From Azospirillum canadense (GTDB lineage Bacteria > Pseudomonadota > Alphaproteobacteria > Azospirillales > Azospirillaceae): DNA of 64,000 bases. This document shows, piece by piece, positions 57,274 to 64,000 of this stretch; within the stretch, counting starts at the first letter, position 1; every line of letters begins with the position of its first letter. A program made the position numbers and the translations under genes. The notes under the pieces were generated by a model. It ran no database searches. It was not told where the DNA came from and saw only the letters and a program-made list of their open reading frames with translations. The stretch spans positions 1-64,000 of the forward strand of contig NZ_JAOQNG010000004.1 of NCBI RefSeq assembly GCF_025961225.1, written 5' to 3'.

Positions 57274-58206
57274 TCAGATCCCCACGTGCCGAAACTCGCT
57301 CGGCGCCACGCCGAAATGGCGCTTGAAGGCGCGGGAGAAGGCTTCCTCCGCCTGATAGCCGACGCGGACGCCGACCTCGCTGACCGGCAGTTCAGTGGAG
57401 GTGAGAAGCTGCGCCGCGGCCTGGAAGCGCAGCTGCGCGAGCAGGCCGAGCGGCGCCACGTCCGCCTGCTTGCGGAAGGCGCGGACGAGGCCGGCGCGCG
57501 ACGTGTGGCTGGCCGCTGCCAATTCCTCCAGGGTCCAGGGGCGGGCCGGCTCCTCCAGCATGCGCACCACCGCCCGTCCCGTGGTGGGGTTGCCGAGAAG
57601 GGCGAGGATGCCGCGCAGATCCTCCGCCTGGTCCATGTGCGCGCGGACGATCATGGTGAAGAGCGCGCTCGCCAGATTGGCGGCGATGGACGCCGCCCCG
57701 GGCCGCGCCTCCTGCAATTCCGCCCGCACGGCTTCGACCAGCAGACCAAGCCGGGCCAGCGCGGCATCCCGCCCGGCCGCGAGGTGCAGCGCGTCGGGCA
57801 GCGCCGCCAGCAGCGGGTTGCTCCGCGTCTGCTCGAACCGGAAATGGCCGCAGATCACCTCGCAGGAGGGCTCTGCGCCGTCGGCATTCGTGCGCACGGT
57901 CACCGCGCCGTTGTGGCTCTCGGTCAGGACGATCGGCCCGGCGTGGTGTGGCGGAGCAGTGTCGCTGCGCATCGTGTGGCGGGCGCCGTGCGGCAGGACC
58001 ACCACGTCGCCGGCGACCAGCGGCAGGCTGCGGCGCTGGTCGGGCAGCTCCAGCGTGCAGGAACCGCGCGACACGATGTGGAAGGGGGCCGCGCCATCGG
58101 GCTCCGGGTCGTGCGGCAGCGCCCAGGAATCGGCGAAGCGGCACAGCAGGTCCAGGCGGGGGTGCACGCGCGTCAACTGCGCAAGCCGGGTCAACGCATC
58201 ATCCAT
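57274..58206 (-). CDS. AraC-family transcriptional regulator (cupin_6 type)
   Basis: A 310-residue regulator. The N-terminal cupin_6 ligand domain (DALTRLAQLTRVHPRLDLLCRFADSWALPHDPEPDGAAPFHIVSRGSCTLELPDQ) precedes two C-terminal HTHs (WTLEELAAASHTSRAGLVRAFRKQADVAPLGLLAQLRFQAAAQLL, then LPVSEVGVRVGYQAEEAFSRAFKRHFGVAPSEFR). Start at ATG 58206 fits the family's N-terminus; the ATG at 58287 adds an unrelated leader. A second regulator next to IclR for the same cluster is possible. Confidence 0.85.
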   Translation of the reverse strand: MDDALTRLAQLTRVHPRLDLLCRFADSWALPHDPEPDGAAPFHIVSRGSCTLELPDQRRSLPLVAGDVVVLPHGARHTMRSDTAPPHHAGPIVLTESHNGAVTVRTNADGAEPSCEVICGHFRFEQTRSNPLLAALPDALHLAAGRDAALARLGLLVEAVRAELQEARPGAASIAANLASALFTMIVRAHMDQAEDLRGILALLGNPTTGRAVVRMLEEPARPWTLEELAAASHTSRAGLVRAFRKQADVAPLGLLAQLRFQAAAQLLTSTELPVSEVGVRVGYQAEEAFSRAFKRHFGVAPSEFRHVGI

Positions 58207-58303
58207 GGTCCGCCGCCACACCCCTTCCCATCCCAACCCCGCAATCGACAAGAAGTTGGTGTCATGATGGTGGATTGGAATGGCCATCGCCAGCCAGTGT
58301 TTG

Positions 58304-60685
58304 TCACTCCGCCGCGTCGGCGCGGCGTTGAAGAGCCTCCTCCGGAAAGCGGGCGACGTGGAGGATGCGCTGTGGGAAGGGGAACTGGATGCCCAGTTCG
58401 TTGAAGCGCTTCTTCATCCGCCCGTTGAACTCCCGCCCGACGTTCCATTGCTGGATCGGCAGGGTCTTGATGCGGGCTTTGATCAGCACCGAGGATTCCC
58501 GGAAGGCGTCGACCCCCAGCACCTCCAGCGAGTCCAGGATCAGCGGCGCGAAGCGCAGGTCGGCGCGCAGCCCCTCCCCGATCTCCTGGAGCACGGACAC
58601 GACGCGGTCCACGGATTCATGGTGGGTGATGGTGACATCGAACACGTAGTAGCTGAAGTCCTTGGTCATGTTCGACACGCTGGTGACGGCGCTGAACGGG
58701 ATCGTGTGGACCGTTCCGTCGAAGTCGCGCAGGCGGATCGTGCGGATGGTGATGCCCTCCACCAGCCCGCCCTTTCCGGCGACGTTCACCACGTCGCCGA
58801 TGGCAATGGTGTCCTCGAACAGGATGAACAGGCCGGTGATGACATCCTTCACCAGCGTCTGCGCGCCGAAGCCGACGGCGAGGCCGACCACCCCGGCCCC
58901 GGCGAGCAGCGGCCCGATGTTCAGCCCCAACTCCGACAGGGCGATCAGCGCCACGAAGGTGAGGAGCACGACCATCAGCGCGTTGCGCAGCAACGGCAAA
59001 AGCGTCCGCACCCGCGCGCTGCGCTGGATCGTCCGGCCGTTGCGGTCGGTCGTGGACAGGTGCCGCTCGATCACCGCGTTCGACACCTCCCACACCGCCA
59101 GGGCGACGGCGACGACCAGCAGGATGGACAGGCTGGAGGCCACGATCCGCCACCCATAGGCGGTCTGGAGCCAGCCGCGCACGTCCAGCCCCCAGGCGTC
59201 CAGCACCACAAGGCCGGCCACCAGCGCGACCGACCATTGGACCAGCCGCGCGCTCGGCCCGATGTAGCGCCGGAGGCGCCGCGCGCTCCAGGTGGTACGC
59301 GCCTGAGATTGCCCCTGCGGCTGGCTGAACCGCAGCAGAAGCCGTTGCGAGGCCCGGACCACCGCGCGCCCGGCGAACCGCGCGAAGCCGACCGTGACCA
59401 GCGACACGAGCGTGGCGCGCAGCACGAAGACAAACCCGCCGTGGATCTCCAATGCCCAGATGCCGAACAGGACGATGATGTAGAGGATGGCGATGGCGTG
59501 CCAGACGTCGGCGATGCGCCGCCCGGCGGCGCGCAGCAGCCGGCTCGGCCGGGCGGTCTTTGGACCGTCTACCATTCCATTGCCCGCCGCCCCACTGCCC
59601 GCCGCCCCAGGCTCCACAGCCGGCAAGGCCGGGGCCACCGCGATCTCCCCGCGCAGCCAGGACGCGACGTCCGCCCGGCTGCGCAGCACCAGCCCCACCA
59701 GCAGGCCGGCGGCGGCCAGCCCGACCAGCTTCACCATCATGGCGTGCGGCTGCGGCGGCAGGCCGAGGCGCCGCGCGGCCTCCGCCAGCAGCATGCCGTA
59801 CAGCGTCGTGATGGCGATGGCGGCGCTCCACAGCATCAGCCGCCGCGCCGCCGCGTCGCCCATAGGCACCAGCCGCAGGTTCGGCGTCTCCGGCGCCAAC
59901 AGCGCGCTCACCCCCAGGAAGACGAACTGCACGAAGATGCTGGCGTTCAGGTAGGTGATGCCGAGCAGCCGCACCACCGGCGGCGGCTCGATCAGCACCA
60001 GCGCGCCGAATCCCGCCGCCGCGAAGGCGGCGATCGGCCCGACGTCCAGCAAGGCGCGGACGAGCAGCAGCGGGACCTTGGCGATGGCGGAATGGAAGGG
60101 CCGCGCCCCCAGCAGCGCCCGCGGCCGCCGCAGGATCCGCCCCGCGACCGTTCGGGCGGCGTGCCCGGCCCCGATGATCAGGGCGAACTCGGCGAACAGC
60201 CATTCCCATGTGGAGCGGAGGTCCGGGTCCGACACCTGCCGCTTCAGCCAGTTCAGCCCTTGCGGCGCGTTCAGGACGGCGTCGCCAGCGGTGCTGACCT
60301 CGCTGCCCAGATTGTCCAACCGTTCCGACAGGATCGTCAGCAGCCGCGTGCCGATCCCATCCGGCCCCTTCTCCGCGTCGGCGGCCTCCTCCGCCTGTTG
60401 CAGGGCGCGCAGCTGGGCCAGCAGGTCCTCCCGCCGGGCGGGATCCTCCAGCGTCTGCATCAGCCGCCCGATCTCCTTCGGGTCCGGAGGCTGGGGCTTG
60501 GCTTGGGCCTGAGCTTGGGCGGCAGCGGCCACTGCTGGAATCTGGGCGGACGCGGGGACCGCGCGACTCACCGCAGCGAGACCGACGATCAGGAGCAGAG
60601 CGGCAAGGATGCGGGCGGCGGAGGCGCAATACCGGCCGCGGCGGAAGGGTGTGATCGCTCGCGCGACACATTCGGCTGAAGCCAT
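58304..60685 (-). CDS. Mechanosensitive ion channel, MscS family (large)
   Basis: A 793-residue inner-membrane protein. A signal/transmembrane segment (ILAALLLIVGLAAVSRAVPASAQ) is followed by a periplasmic coiled region (PDPKEIGRLMQTLEDPARREDLLAQLRALQQAEEAADAEKG) and multiple helices. The C-terminal MscS domain has LLAGAGVVGLAVGFGAQTLVKDVITGLFILFEDTIAIGDVV (TM3 pore and beta domain), ending with the alpha/beta cage (VLIKARIKTLPIQQWNVGREFNGRMKKRFNELGIQFPFPQRILHV). Larger than MscS and smaller than MscK. ATG 60685 has AGAGGA. Role: relief of osmotic downshock. No operon partner. Confidence 0.9.
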   Translation of the reverse strand: MASAECVARAITPFRRGRYCASAARILAALLLIVGLAAVSRAVPASAQIPAVAAAAQAQAQAKPQPPDPKEIGRLMQTLEDPARREDLLAQLRALQQAEEAADAEKGPDGIGTRLLTILSERLDNLGSEVSTAGDAVLNAPQGLNWLKRQVSDPDLRSTWEWLFAEFALIIGAGHAARTVAGRILRRPRALLGARPFHSAIAKVPLLLVRALLDVGPIAAFAAAGFGALVLIEPPPVVRLLGITYLNASIFVQFVFLGVSALLAPETPNLRLVPMGDAAARRLMLWSAAIAITTLYGMLLAEAARRLGLPPQPHAMMVKLVGLAAAGLLVGLVLRSRADVASWLRGEIAVAPALPAVEPGAAGSGAAGNGMVDGPKTARPSRLLRAAGRRIADVWHAIAILYIIVLFGIWALEIHGGFVFVLRATLVSLVTVGFARFAGRAVVRASQRLLLRFSQPQGQSQARTTWSARRLRRYIGPSARLVQWSVALVAGLVVLDAWGLDVRGWLQTAYGWRIVASSLSILLVVAVALAVWEVSNAVIERHLSTTDRNGRTIQRSARVRTLLPLLRNALMVVLLTFVALIALSELGLNIGPLLAGAGVVGLAVGFGAQTLVKDVITGLFILFEDTIAIGDVVNVAGKGGLVEGITIRTIRLRDFDGTVHTIPFSAVTSVSNMTKDFSYYVFDVTITHHESVDRVVSVLQEIGEGLRADLRFAPLILDSLEVLGVDAFRESSVLIKARIKTLPIQQWNVGREFNGRMKKRFNELGIQFPFPQRILHVARFPEEALQRRADAAE

Positions 60686-60894
60686 CGTCCTCTGCGGGGT
60701 TTGTCCTAGGAATGGGGCGGCAACGGCGCGCGACGGCCGTTCCGAACGAAGGGTGCAACGCAATAACCGCCGCGAGGGTTCTCCTGTCCCGCCACCCCGA
60801 CGCGGAGCCGGCATGCCGTTTCCGTCTGGACCCTATCTGGCCCGGCTAGCCGAATTCTGTCGAAGGCGCCGGCCCTTCGCGATATGTAGGCGGC

Positions 60895-62034
60895 ATGAAC
60901 ACCGACCCCGCCGCCAACTCCGCCCCCATCTCCGCCTTCGAGATCTTCGTCGTGGCCACCCCCGGCCTGGAATCCGCCCTCTGCGAGGAGGCGCGTGCCC
61001 TGGGCTTCGCGGAGCCGACCCCCGTCAAGGGCGGCGTGACCGTGAAGGGCGGCTGGCCCGAGGTGTGGCGGGCGAACCTGGAGTTCCGCGGGGCCACCCG
61101 CGTGCTGGCGCGCATCGCTGCCTTCCGCGCCTTCCACCTCGCCCAGCTCGACAAGCGGGCGCGCAAGGTCCCCTGGGCCGAGGTGCTGCGCCCGGACGTG
61201 CCGGTGCGGGTCGAGGCGTCCTGCAAGGGCTCCCGCATCTATCACGCGGGTGCCGCGGCGCAACGCATCCAGCGGGCGATCACGGAGGAGCTGGGCGCCC
61301 CGGTCTCCGACACGGCCGAGGTGGTGATCAAGGCGCGCATCGACGATGACCTGTGCACCATCAGCGTCGACACCTCCGGCGAATCCCTGCACAAGCGCGG
61401 CCACAAGGAAGCCGTCAACAAGGCCCCGATGCGGGAGACCATGGCGGCCCTGTTCCTGCGGCAATGCGGCTTCACCGGGGACGAGCCGGTGGTGGACCCC
61501 ATGTGCGGGTCGGGCACCTTCGTCATCGAGGCAGCGGAGATCGCCGCTGGCCTGAAGCCCGGCCGGTCGCGCAACTTCGCCTTCGAACAACTGGCGAGCT
61601 TCGACGCGGCGGCGTGGGACCGCATGCGGGACTCCGACGCGCAGGTCCCGCCGTCCGTCCGCTTCCACGGCAGCGACCGCGACGCCGGCGCCGTGACCAT
61701 GAGCCGCGCCAATGCGGAGCGCGCGGGCGTCGCCGCGTGGGCGGAGTTCCGGCAGCACGCCATCAGCGACCTCGTCCCGCCGGAGGGGCCGCCCGGCCTC
61801 GTCATCGTCAACCCGCCCTACGGCGGCCGGATCGGCGACAAGAAACCGCTGTTCGCCCTCTACGGCGCGCTCGGCCAGACTCTGCTGGCGCGCTTCTCGG
61901 GCTGGCGGGTCGGCGTGGTGACCAACGACCCGTCGCTCGCCAAGGCCACCGGCCTGCCCTTCGCGGACCCCACCGCCCAGGTGTCGCACGGCGGAATCCG
62001 CGTGTCTCTGTACCGGACAGAACCGCTGCCGTAA
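60895..62034 (+). CDS. rlmL: THUMP-domain rRNA methyltransferase, RlmL-like
   Basis: A 379-residue SAM-dependent methyltransferase equivalent to the N-terminal half of E. coli RlmL (23S G2445 N2-methylation). The THUMP domain (about 50-165: RIQRAITEELGAPVSDTAEVVIKARIDDDLCTISVDTSG) binds RNA. The methyltransferase has DPMCGSGTFVIEAAEIA (motif I) and catalytic NPPYGGRIG. The RlmK half is absent, as is usual in alphaproteobacteria. Divergent from mscS. It ends before the universal-type repeat at 62089. Confidence 0.88.
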   Translation: MNTDPAANSAPISAFEIFVVATPGLESALCEEARALGFAEPTPVKGGVTVKGGWPEVWRANLEFRGATRVLARIAAFRAFHLAQLDKRARKVPWAEVLRPDVPVRVEASCKGSRIYHAGAAAQRIQRAITEELGAPVSDTAEVVIKARIDDDLCTISVDTSGESLHKRGHKEAVNKAPMRETMAALFLRQCGFTGDEPVVDPMCGSGTFVIEAAEIAAGLKPGRSRNFAFEQLASFDAAAWDRMRDSDAQVPPSVRFHGSDRDAGAVTMSRANAERAGVAAWAEFRQHAISDLVPPEGPPGLVIVNPPYGGRIGDKKPLFALYGALGQTLLARFSGWRVGVVTNDPSLAKATGLPFADPTAQVSHGGIRVSLYRTEPLP

Positions 62035-62088
62035 GGCGTCGCTGAAGAGTTCTGTGCGGGTTGCCCGTTGTTGGGCAAATCATTCTTC

Positions 62089-62227
62089 ACGGATTGCACG
62101 GATTTAGACACGGATTTCGCGGATTTTCTTTTTGATGCTTTCTAAGCCGCGGCCTTTTAACAGGACGATGCTGAGCAAGCATTAAGGAAATCCGTGTCAT
62201 CCGCGCCTAAATCTGTGCAATCCGTGT
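62089..62227. repeat. Long inverted repeat of ACGGATTTAG type
   Basis: Left arm 62089-62127 (ACGGATTGCACGGATTTAGA, then CACGGATTTCGCGGATTT) and right arm 62188-62227 (AAATCCGTGTCATCCGCGCC, then TAAATCTGTGCAATCCGTGT) pair imperfectly over ~40 bp. The CACGGATT/AATCCGTG unit resembles short repeats I recall between genes of unrelated bacteria. It lies after rlmL and before the TonB receptor, and may act as a terminator. Confidence 0.75.
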
Positions 62228-62310
62228 AAATTCTGTTGCCCGCGAGAATCCAAGCCCCCCTGCTGCCGCCTTATTGCAATTAAGAATCGTTTTCAGTATA
62301 CGAACGGAAT

Positions 62311-62325
62311 TGAGAATGATTCTCA
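62311..62325 (+). promoter_or_regulatory. Fur-type box before siderophore receptor
   Basis: TGAGAATGATTCTCA is a 7-1-7 palindrome of the Fur/iron-box type, with a second weaker AAGAATCGTTTTCA at about 62281-62294. It overlaps the region just upstream of the receptor start (22 bases), so iron-replete repression is expected. Confidence 0.8.
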
Positions 62326-62346
62326 TGAGCAAGAGGGTGGGGCGAA

Positions 62347-64000
62347 GTGGCGAAGAATGCGGGAATCAGCGGCCGCCGCTGGGGCAAGGCGGTTGGCGCG
62401 GCGGTGCTGAGCGGGTTGATGGCGCCGGGCGTGGCGGGGGCGCAGGGCACCGGTACCCGCGCACCGGCCGGGACGTTGGCCGGAACGGTGGAAATGCCGG
62501 CGGTGACGGTCACGGGCCAGGGTGAGACGGCGCTGTCGCCGGTGACCGGCTACGTCGCCAACCAGCAGGCCACGGGCACCAAGACGGATACGCCGCTGAT
62601 CGAGACACCGCAGTCCATCTCCGTCATCCCCAGCGACCAGATCCGCGACCAGAACGCGCAAACCCTGAACCAGGTCGTGCGCTACACCGCCGGCGTGACG
62701 CCGGAGACGCGCGGCGCGGTCGCCACCCGCTATGACCAGCTGAAGGTCCGCGGCTTCGACGCGGACACGTACTGGAACGGGTTGAAGCTCCAGTCGCTCT
62801 GGTACGCCTCGCCGCAGCTCGACCCCTACCTGATGGAGCGGATCGAGGTGCTGAAGGGCCCCTCCTCCGTGCTTTACGGCCAAGCGCCGGCCGGCGGCCT
62901 GATCAACCAGGTCAGCAAGCGCCCGACCGCCACCCGGCAGAACGAGATCGGGTTCGAGTTCGGCACCAACGGCCACCTGCGCGGCACCGCGGACTTCTCC
63001 GGCCCCCTCGATGCCGAGGGCAAGTACCTCTACCGCTTCACCGGCGTCGGCCTCAGCGAGGACGGCCAGATGAAGATGACGGAGAACGAGCGCGTCGCCA
63101 TCGCCCCCAGCTTCACCTGGCGGCCCGACGCCGACACCAGCCTGACGCTGCTGGGCCTCTACCAGCGCGACCCCAAGGCCAATTCCTACGGCGGCATCCC
63201 GCCCCAGGGCACGGTGCTGTACAACCCGCTCGGCAAGATTCCGGCCGACTTCTACGACGGCGACCCAAATTTCGAGACCTTCGACCGCAAGACCGCGTCC
63301 GTCGGCTACGCCTTCGACAAGCGGCTGAGCGACGTCTGGACCGCGCGCCTGAACGGCCGCTGGATGCACACGAAGCTCGCCTACGACAGCGTCTACGCCA
63401 ACGGCCTGTCGTCGGACTTCCGCACGCTGAACCGCGGCGTCGCTACCTCGCGGGAGGAGATGGACAGCACCACGCTGGACAATCAGGTGGAGGGCCGCTT
63501 CGGCACCGGCCCGGTGCAGCACACGCTGCTGGCCGGCTTCGACTACCAACGGGTGGACGGCAACTACGCGCCCGGCTTCGGCGTGGGCCCGTCGCTCGAC
63601 ATCTTCGCGCCGGTCTACGGCCTGCCCATCACGCCGCCGCCGACCAGCCGCACCGATCTGGTCGGCAACCAATACGGCCTCTACCTCCAGGACCAGCTGC
63701 GCTGGAACGGCTTCATCCTGACGCTGGCCGGGCGCTACGACTGGGCCGACACCGCCTCCACCACCGCGTTCGGCAAGTCCAGCAAGGATGACCAAGCCTT
63801 CACCAAGCGCGCCGGCCTGACCTACGTCTTCGAGAACGGCATCGCCCCCTACGTCAGCTACGCGGAGTCCTTCACGCCGCAAACCGGCGCCGACGTTTCC
63901 GGCCGGCTGTTCGACCCGGAGGAAGGCACGCAGTACGAGGTCGGCGTGAAGTACCAGCCGCCGGGGCTGAACAGCCTGTTCACGCTGGCGCTGTTCGACC
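62347..64000 (+). CDS. TonB-dependent siderophore receptor, 5' part
   Basis: 551 codons are visible; the gene continues beyond the right edge. GTG 62347 is the start: AGAGGGTGGGG is upstream, a TGA closes the frame above, and the next in-frame ATG is inside the signal. A leader (AVGAAVLSGLMAPGVAGAQ) targets the periplasm. The plug has the siderophore-type motifs TPLIETPQSISVIPSDQIRDQN, GVTPETRGAVATRYDQLKVRGF and LKGPSSVLYGQAPAGGLINQVSKRP (FhuA/FpvA-like). The barrel is partly present. No N-terminal STN signalling domain is seen, so it transports but does not signal through a FecI-like cascade. The adjacent Fur box implies ferric-siderophore import. Confidence 0.92.
   Translation, partial: MAKNAGISGRRWGKAVGAAVLSGLMAPGVAGAQGTGTRAPAGTLAGTVEMPAVTVTGQGETALSPVTGYVANQQATGTKTDTPLIETPQSISVIPSDQIRDQNAQTLNQVVRYTAGVTPETRGAVATRYDQLKVRGFDADTYWNGLKLQSLWYASPQLDPYLMERIEVLKGPSSVLYGQAPAGGLINQVSKRPTATRQNEIGFEFGTNGHLRGTADFSGPLDAEGKYLYRFTGVGLSEDGQMKMTENERVAIAPSFTWRPDADTSLTLLGLYQRDPKANSYGGIPPQGTVLYNPLGKIPADFYDGDPNFETFDRKTASVGYAFDKRLSDVWTARLNGRWMHTKLAYDSVYANGLSSDFRTLNRGVATSREEMDSTTLDNQVEGRFGTGPVQHTLLAGFDYQRVDGNYAPGFGVGPSLDIFAPVYGLPITPPPTSRTDLVGNQYGLYLQDQLRWNGFILTLAGRYDWADTASTTAFGKSSKDDQAFTKRAGLTYVFENGIAPYVSYAESFTPQTGADVSGRLFDPEEGTQYEVGVKYQPPGLNSLFTLALFD

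Overview
The window reads as high-GC alphaproteobacterial DNA, most likely Azospirillum or a close Rhodospirillales relative. The reasons are strong codon bias, a compact module for flagellar hook and filament parts like the lateral-flagella loci of that genus, a nifJ-type pyruvate oxidoreductase, many ABC-fed catabolic operons, and a large RTX protein. The genus is an inference; no rRNA or tRNA gene was seen.

Layout. (1) 1-400: the 5' end of a urea-carboxylase-associated gene behind a well-matched guanidine-I (ykkC) riboswitch. (2) 0.5-10 kb: two small catabolic genes, then a divergent operon with a complete NitT/TauT-type ABC importer and a two-subunit CoA-transferase. It converges on two FAD/NAD(P) oxidoreductases across a perfect 22-bp hairpin. 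(3) 10-19.5 kb: a MarR regulator; a minus-strand operon (binding protein, BKACE, alpha/beta hydrolase, acyl-CoA ligase, flavin reductase); and a TetR gene whose likely operator occurs at its own promoter and at a divergent tautomerase/hydrolase promoter. (4) 19.5-33.7 kb: flagellar module (two short unknowns, FlgD, FlgE, FlgK, FlgL, flagellin, FliD, FliS, an ECF sigma factor and its small partner), bracketed by two TPR-glycosyltransferase-like proteins. Three of its transcription units share a bipartite promoter-like element with fixed spacing. (5) 33.8-38.5 kb: nifJ and a dihydroorotate-dehydrogenase-like gene. (6) 38.5-44.8 kb: small membrane and secreted proteins, a glycosyltransferase with an out-of-frame remnant of another at its 3' end, and an 892-residue RTX repeat protein. 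(7) 44.8-58.2 kb: a regulon of RidA, aldehyde dehydrogenase, an M19-like dipeptidase, two unrecognised proteins, IclR, a ThDP enzyme, a polyamine/opine-type ABC importer and AraC. A TGTATTCTA-based operator candidate recurs at its promoters. (8) 58.3-64 kb: a MscS channel, an RlmL-like rRNA methyltransferase, and the start of a TonB-dependent siderophore receptor behind a Fur-like box.

How it fits together. Most of the window is uptake plus degradation: each importer sits with CoA-activating, C-C-cleaving or oxidising enzymes and a local regulator. The flagellar block holds only parts exported outside the cell, with their likely chaperones, glycosylation candidates and a sigma factor, so it looks like the late-expressed half of a second flagellar system. 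The candidates for undescribed biology are the IclR-linked operon with its two unknown proteins, the shared flagellar promoter element, and a multi-hairpin intergenic repeat with covarying stems at 10.8 and 27.2 kb.
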